Positions 58,680-64,000 of a stretch of 64,000 nucleotides of DNA are shown here, in pieces. The translations under genes and the position numbers were made by a program. Source of the DNA: Actinomadura citrea (GTDB lineage Bacteria; Actinomycetota; Actinomycetes; Streptosporangiales; Streptosporangiaceae). The notes below the pieces were generated by a model, which did not search any database, had not been told where the DNA came from, and saw only the letters and a program-made list of their open reading frames with translations. Where the stretch lies: assembly GCF_013409045.1 (NCBI RefSeq), contig NZ_JACCBT010000001.1, positions 2,480,001 to 2,544,000 of the forward strand, given 5' to 3'. Every line of letters starts with the position of its first letter. The first letter of the stretch is position 1.

Positions 58680-61106
58680 GTGACCCTCGCACACCCGCCG
58701 GCCGGAGACCGGGCCCCCGCGCCCGCTCCGGCCGGCGGCGCCACTTCGGACTCGGCCCGCGCCGCCCTGGCCACCGCCCGCGCCGCCCGCGCCGCCGCCC
58801 TCGACCGCTGGCTGGCCTCCCTGCTGGCCGCCCCGCCCCACCCCGAGCCCCCGCCGTCCGCCGGCACCGCCGCAGCCGGCGAGGGAACGGTGCCGGAGGG
58901 GGTGGCGCTCGTCGCGGTGGGGAGCCACGCCCGGCGCGAACTGACGCCCGGCGGCGACCTCGACCTCGTCCTGCTGCATCGCGGGCTGGCCGGCGTCGCG
59001 CTGATCGCCGACCGCGTCTGGTACCCGGTCTGGGACTCCGGCCTGCGGCTCGACCACTCCGTCCGCACCGTCGCCGAGGCCCGGACCGTGGCGCGCGGCG
59101 ACATGAAGGCCGCCCTCGGGCTGCTGTCGGCCCGCCGCCTCGCCGGAGACCACGCCCTCGTCGACGAGCTGCGCGCCGCCGTCCTGGCCGACTGGCGCGC
59201 CGACGCGCCCACCCGCCTCGCCGAGCTGTCGGCGATGTGCCGCGAACGCTGGGAGACCCACGGCGAGCTGGCGTTCCTGCTCGAACCCGACCTGAAGGAG
59301 GCCCACGGCGGGCTGCGGGACGTCCACGTCATGCACGCCGTGGCCGCGTCCTGGGTGGCCCCCGCCCCGGACGCCCGGGTGCGCGCCGCCCACGACCTGC
59401 TCCTCGACATCCGGCACGCGCTCCACCAGGTCACCGGCCGCTCGACCGACCGCCTCGTCCTCCAGGAGCAGCAGGCCGTCGCCCGCGCCCTCGGACTCCT
59501 GAACGCCGACGTCCTGCAACGCTCGATCGCCGAAGCCGCCCGCACCGTCACCTACGGGGCGTCCCACCTGTGGCGCCGCGTCGAGAACTTCACCAGGGCC
59601 AAGCACCGGCAGCCCCCGGGCGTCCCGCAGGGCGCGGGCCGGCGCGGCGTGGAGCGCAGGCCGGTCGGGGACGGCGCCGTCGAGCACGAGGGGGAGGTCG
59701 TCCTCGCGCGGAACGCCGATCTGAACGATCCGGCCCTCGTCCTGCGCGTCGCCGCGGCCGCCGCCCAGACGGGCCTGCCGCTCGCCCCCGCCACGGTCGC
59801 CCGGCTCGCCGAGCACGCCGCCCTCCCGCGCGTCCCCTGGCCCGCCGAGGCCCGCGACGCGCTCGTCTCCCTCCTCGGCGCCGGGCCCGCCGCCATCGCG
59901 GTCTGGGAGGCCCTCGACCAGGCCGGGCTGATCGTCCGGCTGCTGCCCGACTGGGAGCGCGTCCGCAACCGCCCGCAGCGCAACCCCGTCCACCGCTTCA
60001 CCGTCGACCGCCACCTCGTCGAGACCGCCGCGGGCGCCGCCGCCCTGACGCGCGAGGTGGCCCGTCCCGACCTGCTCCTGATCGGCGCCCTCCTGCACGA
60101 CATCGGCAAGGGCTGGCCCGGCGACCACTCCACCTCCGGCGCCGTCGTCGCCCGCGACATCGGCGCCCGCCTCGGCCTCCCGGAGGAGGACGTCCGCGTC
60201 CTGGAGACCGTCGTCCGCCACCACCTGCTGCTCCCCGAGACCGCGACCCGCCGCGACATCGACGACCCGGTGACCGTCCAGACCGTCACCGCCGCCGTGT
60301 CCGGGGCGCCCGGCCGCGAGCGCGAGGTCGTCGACCTCCTCGCCGCCCTCGCCGTCGCCGACGGCGGCGCCACCGGCCCCGCCGCCTGGGGCGCCTGGAA
60401 GGCCGGCCTCGTCGCCGAACTCGCCCGCCGCGCCGCCGCCGCGCTCTCCGGCGGCACGCCCCCGCCCGGCCCCGCGCTCACCGCCGACCACCTCGCCCTG
60501 GCGCGCCACGACGGCGCCGCCGTCCGCGTGACGGGGTCCCGGATCACCATCGCCGCCCCCGACCGGCCGGGCCTGCTCTGGCGCGCCGCCGGCGTCCTCG
60601 CCCTGCACCGCCTGGCCGTGAAGACCGCCCGTGTGGTCTCCTCCCCGTCGGTGTCGGGATCGGCCGCCCCGTCCGCCCAGACGGCGGTGCTGGACTTCAC
60701 GGCCGTCCCGGAGTTCGGGACGCCGCCGGATCCGGCCGGCCTGGAGGCGGACCTGCGGCGGATGCTCGCCGGACGCCTCGACGTGGCCGAGCGGCTGGAG
60801 CGGCGGGCGCGGTCGGTCCGGATCCGGCCCGGCGTCACGGTGCCGCCCCCGCGCGTCATGATCGTGGACGACGCGTCGCGGACCGCCACCGTCGTCGAGG
60901 TCCGGGCGCATGACCGCCCCGGACTGCTGTGGCGCGTCGGCCAGGCCCTCGGATCCTGCGGCCTCCAGGTCCGCGCCGCCCAGGTGGACACCCTCGGCGC
61001 CGAGGCCGTGGACGTCTTCTACGTGGTGGACGACCAGGGCCGCCCGCTCGACGACCCCGACGCGCTGGCCGCCGTCCGGACCCGGGTCCTGAGAACCCTC
61101 CGCTGA
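58680..61106 (+). CDS. glnD: Bifunctional PII (ur)idylyl/adenylyltransferase and removing enzyme
   Basis: An 808-residue sensor enzyme. The nucleotidyltransferase domain has VAVGSHARRELTPGGDLDLVLL near residue 82. The HD removing domain has GALLHDIGKGWPGDHS (about 475-490) and VRHHLLLPETA. Two C-terminal ACT domains bind glutamine (VEVRAHDRPGLLWRVGQALG in the second). In actinobacteria GlnD adenylylates PII rather than uridylylating it. GTG start with GGGGG upstream, 8 bp after glnB. Confidence 0.95.
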   Translation: MTLAHPPAGDRAPAPAPAGGATSDSARAALATARAARAAALDRWLASLLAAPPHPEPPPSAGTAAAGEGTVPEGVALVAVGSHARRELTPGGDLDLVLLHRGLAGVALIADRVWYPVWDSGLRLDHSVRTVAEARTVARGDMKAALGLLSARRLAGDHALVDELRAAVLADWRADAPTRLAELSAMCRERWETHGELAFLLEPDLKEAHGGLRDVHVMHAVAASWVAPAPDARVRAAHDLLLDIRHALHQVTGRSTDRLVLQEQQAVARALGLLNADVLQRSIAEAARTVTYGASHLWRRVENFTRAKHRQPPGVPQGAGRRGVERRPVGDGAVEHEGEVVLARNADLNDPALVLRVAAAAAQTGLPLAPATVARLAEHAALPRVPWPAEARDALVSLLGAGPAAIAVWEALDQAGLIVRLLPDWERVRNRPQRNPVHRFTVDRHLVETAAGAAALTREVARPDLLLIGALLHDIGKGWPGDHSTSGAVVARDIGARLGLPEEDVRVLETVVRHHLLLPETATRRDIDDPVTVQTVTAAVSGAPGREREVVDLLAALAVADGGATGPAAWGAWKAGLVAELARRAAAALSGGTPPPGPALTADHLALARHDGAAVRVTGSRITIAAPDRPGLLWRAAGVLALHRLAVKTARVVSSPSVSGSAAPSAQTAVLDFTAVPEFGTPPDPAGLEADLRRMLAGRLDVAERLERRARSVRIRPGVTVPPPRVMIVDDASRTATVVEVRAHDRPGLLWRVGQALGSCGLQVRAAQVDTLGAEAVDVFYVVDDQGRPLDDPDALAAVRTRVLRTLR

Positions 61107-61193
61107 CCGGGTTTCCGGAGGGGGCGGGGCTCGCCCGGCGACCCGATACCCTGATAGGCGATCCCAGAAGCTTTCCAAGGACGGTCCAGACAC

Positions 61194-62771
61194 GTGTTCG
61201 AGACGCTCTCCGACCGGTTGACGACGGTCTTCTCGTCGCTGCGCAGCAAGGGCCGGCTCTCCGAGGCCGACATCAACGCGACCGCCCGCGAGATCCGGAT
61301 CGCGCTCCTTGAGGCCGACGTCGCGCTCCCCGTGGTCAAGGACTTCATCGCGCAGATCAAGGAGCGGGCACAGGGCTCGGAGGTCTCGCAGGCGCTGAAC
61401 CCGGCGCAGCAGGTCGTCAAGATCGTCAACGAGGAGCTCATCACCATCCTCGGCGGCGAGACCCGGCGGATCCGGCTGGCCAAGACCCCGCCGACCGTGA
61501 TCATGCTCGCGGGCCTGCAGGGCGCCGGTAAGACCACCCTCGCCGGCAAACTCGCCCGCTGGCTGAAGCAGGAGGGCCACACGCCGATGCTGGTGGCGGC
61601 CGACCTCCAGCGTCCCAACGCCGTCCAGCAGCTCCAGGTCGTCGGGGAGCGGGCCGGGGTCCCGGTGTTCGCGCCCGAGCCGGGCAGCGGCGTCGGCGAC
61701 CCCGTTGACGTGGCCCGCCGCTCGATCGACCAGGCCCGGCACGCCCTGCACGACGTCGTCGTCATCGACACCGCCGGCCGCCTCGGCATCGACGCCGAGA
61801 TGATGCAGCAGGCCGTCGACATCCGCGACGCCGTCCATCCCGACGACATCCTGTTCGTCGTCGACGCCATGGTCGGCCAGGACGCGGTCAACACCGCCCA
61901 GGCCTTCATGGACGGCGTCGGCTTCGACGGCGTCGTCCTCACCAAGCTCGACGGCGACGCGCGCGGCGGCGCGGCGCTGTCCGTCCGGCACATCACCGGA
62001 CGCCCCATCATGTTCGCCTCCACGGGCGAGAAGCTCGAGGACTTCAGCGTCTTCCACCCGGACCGCATGGCGGGCCGGATCCTCGACATGGGCGACATCC
62101 TCACCCTGATCGAGCAGGCCGAGCAGGCGTTCGACGCCGAGCAGGCCGAGAAGATGTCGAGCAAGTTCGCCTCGGGCGAGGACTTCACCCTCGAGGACTT
62201 CCTCGAGCAGATGATGATGATCCGCAAGCTCGGCCCGATCGGGAACCTGCTCGGGATGATGCCGGGCATGGGCCAGGTCCGCGACCAGATCAGCCAGATC
62301 GACGACCGGGACCTGGACCGCATCGCCGCGATCATCCGCTCGATGACCCCGCAGGAGCGCTCCCAGCCGAAGATCATCAACGGCTCGCGGCGGGCCCGCA
62401 TCGCCAAAGGCTCCGGCGTCGGCGTCGGCGAGGTCAGCAGCCTGGTCACCCGGTTCTTCGACGCGCAGAAGATGATGCGCCAGATGGCCGGCGGCATGGG
62501 CCTGCCCGGCATGCCCGGCGGCCGCCGCAAGGCGACCAAGGCGGCGAAGGCCGCCAAGAACAAGAAGGGCAAGCAGCGCAGCGGCGACCCCCGCAAGCGC
62601 GCCGCGGGCAAGCCCGCCCAGGAGCAGGCCCCCGCGGACCAGGGCATGCCGAAGGGGCTCCCGCCCGGTCTCGGTGGCGGCACCCTCCCGCCCGGCCTTG
62701 GCGGCGGCCAGCTCCCGCCCGGCTTCCAGATGCCCGACCTGAACAAACTCCAGAACCGCAAGAAGAAGTAA
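61194..62771 (+). CDS. ffh: Signal recognition particle protein Ffh
   Basis: A 525-residue SRP54 GTPase that binds signal sequences. N domain (1-90), G domain with GLQGAGKTTLAGKLA, DTAGRLG and TKLDGDARGGAAL, and a Met-rich M domain (about 300-460: QMMMIRKLGPIGNLLGMMPGM). The tail is Lys/Ala- then Gly/Pro-rich, ending GFQMPDLNKLQNRKKK, longer than E. coli Ffh. GTG start; terminator-like hairpin 14 nt past the stop. Confidence 0.97.
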   Translation: MFETLSDRLTTVFSSLRSKGRLSEADINATAREIRIALLEADVALPVVKDFIAQIKERAQGSEVSQALNPAQQVVKIVNEELITILGGETRRIRLAKTPPTVIMLAGLQGAGKTTLAGKLARWLKQEGHTPMLVAADLQRPNAVQQLQVVGERAGVPVFAPEPGSGVGDPVDVARRSIDQARHALHDVVVIDTAGRLGIDAEMMQQAVDIRDAVHPDDILFVVDAMVGQDAVNTAQAFMDGVGFDGVVLTKLDGDARGGAALSVRHITGRPIMFASTGEKLEDFSVFHPDRMAGRILDMGDILTLIEQAEQAFDAEQAEKMSSKFASGEDFTLEDFLEQMMMIRKLGPIGNLLGMMPGMGQVRDQISQIDDRDLDRIAAIIRSMTPQERSQPKIINGSRRARIAKGSGVGVGEVSSLVTRFFDAQKMMRQMAGGMGLPGMPGGRRKATKAAKAAKNKKGKQRSGDPRKRAAGKPAQEQAPADQGMPKGLPPGLGGGTLPPGLGGGQLPPGFQMPDLNKLQNRKKK

Positions 62772-62784
62772 CCCGCCCAACGCA

Positions 62785-62829
62785 CCCCCGCCGCATGACC
62801 CAGGCACAGCCCGGTTCATGCGGCGGGGG
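62785..62829 (+). terminator. ffh terminator hairpin
   Basis: CCCCCGCCGCATGA (62785-62798) pairs perfectly with TCATGCGGCGGGGG (62816-62829), 17-nt loop. It begins 14 nt after the ffh stop. Confidence 0.7.
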
Positions 62830-63310
62830 CCTGGGGCAGCCAGGCCCCCCGGCGCGGGTCGGGTGGAGTGCGGGGCAGGGAACACATGGGTGGGCGCAGC
62901 TCGGCGGCCGTGGGGCTTGTCCCGGGTGCTCGCCGACGTGCGCGGCCTCGCCCCCGCACCGTCCCGGCGCTGCGGCTGCGCAGGTCTCGCGGACCCCACA
63001 TGGCGCTTCTGGGCTCGTAAGTTGTGCTGGATGCGTCGATCTGCCGCGTCTGCCGCCGGTCACCTGGTGGCGGTCATCGAGGTGGTGCGGCCTGCGGAGG
63101 CCTGAGGGTCGGGGCTGAGGGGCGACACCCGGGCGATGCGATTGCGCTTTCGCGGCGAACGTCTGGCACAATGGCAGGCTGGAAACCCGGAATCGCGAGG
63201 CGCCCTCTCTCGTCCTGCGCGACCGGAGTCCATCGGGCGGCCGTGAGCCGGTGTTCCCCACCTGGTGCGGGCCCGCCCATCCAGTGATGAAGTTGGAGTA
63301 CACCACACCC
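62830..63310. other. Gap between ffh and rpsP
   Basis: About 480 bp without a supported gene. Overlapping open frames here are GC-driven and match nothing known. The right part holds the probable rpsP promoter and an untranslated leader of about 130 nt. Confidence 0.45.
63142..63172 (+). promoter_or_regulatory. Probable rpsP promoter
   Basis: TTGCGC (63142-63147) and CACAAT (63167-63172), spacer 19 bp, in the pattern GTCTGGCACAATGG that precedes rpsP in related genomes as I recall. Confidence 0.4.
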
Positions 63311-63760
63311 GTGGCAGTCAAGATCAAGCTCAAGCGTCTGGGGAAGATCCGGAACCCGCAGTACCGGATCGTCGTCGCCGATGCCCGCACCAAGCGGGAC
63401 GGGCGGGCCATCGAGGAGATCGGGCTCTACCAGCCCAAGCAGGAGCCCTCGCTCATCAAGATCGACTCTGAGCGTGCGCAGTACTGGCTGGGCGTCGGCG
63501 CGCAGCCGACCGAGCCCGTGCTCAACCTGCTGAAGATCACCGGCGACTGGCAGAAGTTCAAGGGCGAGCCGGGTGCCGAGGGCACCCTCAAGGTCGCCGA
63601 GCCGAAGGCCGACAAGAAGGTCGCGTTCGAGGCCGCCGTCAAGGAGTCGCTGGGCGACGACGCGGCCGCCGGCACCGCGAGCCGGGGCAAGAAGAAGGCC
63701 GAGCCGAAGAAGACCGAGGCGAAGGCCACCGAGACCGACGAAGCCAAGAGCGAGGGCTGA
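63311..63760 (+). CDS. rpsP: 30S ribosomal protein S16
   Basis: A 149-residue S16. The core ([20 protein letters not shown], then [13 protein letters not shown] and [15 protein letters not shown]) is followed by an Ala/Lys/Glu-rich tail of about 50 residues, common in actinobacteria. The GTG at 63311 gives the standard start; an ATG at 63287 would add MKLEYTTP. First gene of the rpsP-khpA-(rimM-trmD) order. Confidence 0.95.
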   Translation: MAVKIKLKRLGKIRNPQYRIVVADARTKRDGRAIEEIGLYQPKQEPSLIKIDSERAQYWLGVGAQPTEPVLNLLKITGDWQKFKGEPGAEGTLKVAEPKADKKVAFEAAVKESLGDDAAAGTASRGKKKAEPKKTEAKATETDEAKSEG

Positions 63761-63761
63761 C

Positions 63762-64000
63762 GTGCTCGAAGAAGCGCTCGAGCACCTGGTCCGCGGGATC
63801 GTCGAGAACCCGGACGACGTCCGGGTTCGCGCCCGCAGGATCAGGGGCGGCCGGGTCCTGGAGGTGCGCGTGCACCCCGAGGACCTCGGGAAGGTCATCG
63901 GCCGAAGCGGTCGCACCGCCAAGGCCCTGCGCACGGTGATCAGCGCCCTCTCCGGAGGCCGCTACGTGCGCGTCGACCTGCTCGACGTCAACGAGGTCCG
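63762..64000 (+). CDS. khpA: KH-domain RNA-binding protein KhpA (partial, cut by window end)
   Basis: A frame of 79 complete codons starting GTG one base after the rpsP stop: LEEALEHLVRGIVENPDDVRV, then the KH signature GKVIGRSGRTAKALR with the GxxG RNA-binding loop, and LLDVNEV at the cut end. KhpA normally has 75-80 residues, so only its last codons or stop are missing. It lies between rpsP and rimM in most Gram-positive bacteria and binds structured RNAs. Confidence 0.9.
   Translation, partial: MLEEALEHLVRGIVENPDDVRVRARRIRGGRVLEVRVHPEDLGKVIGRSGRTAKALRTVISALSGGRYVRVDLLDVNEV

Noticed and set aside
62795..63118. Open frames between ffh and rpsP
   Set aside because: They begin within the ffh terminator hairpin, are low-complexity, and lack translation signals.

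Overview
The window is chromosomal DNA of a high-GC actinomycete. Most of it follows the order that Streptomyces and relatives show around leuCD, ddl, thiL, recG, coaD, rnc, smc, ftsY, glnB, ffh and rpsP. GTG starts, 4-nt stop/start overlaps and an F420-pathway gene (fbiD) fit this. The repeat style and gene content suggest the Thermomonosporaceae/Streptosporangiales (Actinomadura-like); that placement is inference.

Layout. 0.1-4.4 kb: NUDIX, LysR, a dehydrogenase-RidA fusion, a DUF202 pair, MerR. 4.6-12.6 kb: conserved block ndgR <> leuC-leuD, small protein, HU, CSD-like protein, fbiD, plsC-gpsA, ddl. 12.6-27.1 kb: accessory block placed between ddl and the DUF3515/Lrp/thiL genes. It carries a beta-propeller lipoprotein, a compact formamidase-like protein and two divergent operons matching the Mycobacterium tuberculosis cyp51/cyp123/aldA locus (Rv0762c-Rv0771). 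The left arm is aldehyde dehydrogenase-SDR-HIBADH-carboxymuconolactone decarboxylase; the right arm is TetR-CYP123-like-SDR-CYP51-ferredoxin-SnoaL. They are pushed apart by 3.7 kb holding a nuclease-gene remnant, crotonase/TetR, a Ser/Thr kinase and three tRNA genes. 27.1-43.1 kb: DUF3515, Lrp-like, thiL, a CBM2-like membrane protein, thiD, rpmB, DAK/FakA-like, recG, a cysteine-containing leader peptide plus HEAT-repeat protein, rsmD, a penicillin-binding protein, coaD, yceD-rpmF, rnc-mutM-acylphosphatase, and a coiled-coil mini-protein. 43.9-64 kb: smc; accessory genes (HTH-lectin protein, two-component pair, GH16 enzyme, lipoprotein, tandem globins, DivIVA-like protein); ftsY; amtB-glnB-glnD with GlnR-type boxes; ffh; rpsP; and khpA cut by the window end.

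How the genes work together. leuCD sits opposite its likely regulator NdgR. plsC-gpsA is a phospholipid-precursor pair, thiL and thiD both serve thiamine, amtB-glnB-glnD is the ammonium-sensing unit, and ffh/ftsY are the two SRP GTPases. The two arms of the cyp51 locus keep almost identical promoter-operators, each overlapping a probable leaderless GTG start, so they probably remain one regulon under the TetR at 22.5 kb.

Most unusual features. Two non-coding elements (36.2-36.85 kb and 43.1-43.9 kb) are each bounded by about 140-190-bp inverted copies of one shared unit and lie directly after a stop codon. A 54-bp repeat is read in frame at the start of one protein, and a related copy extends the LeuC C terminus. 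Two tRNAs carry leucine anticodons but lack a long variable arm. A perfect 24-bp hairpin stands in the globin upstream region. The small gene at the right edge (khpA) and several leaders and hairpins were read directly from the bases.
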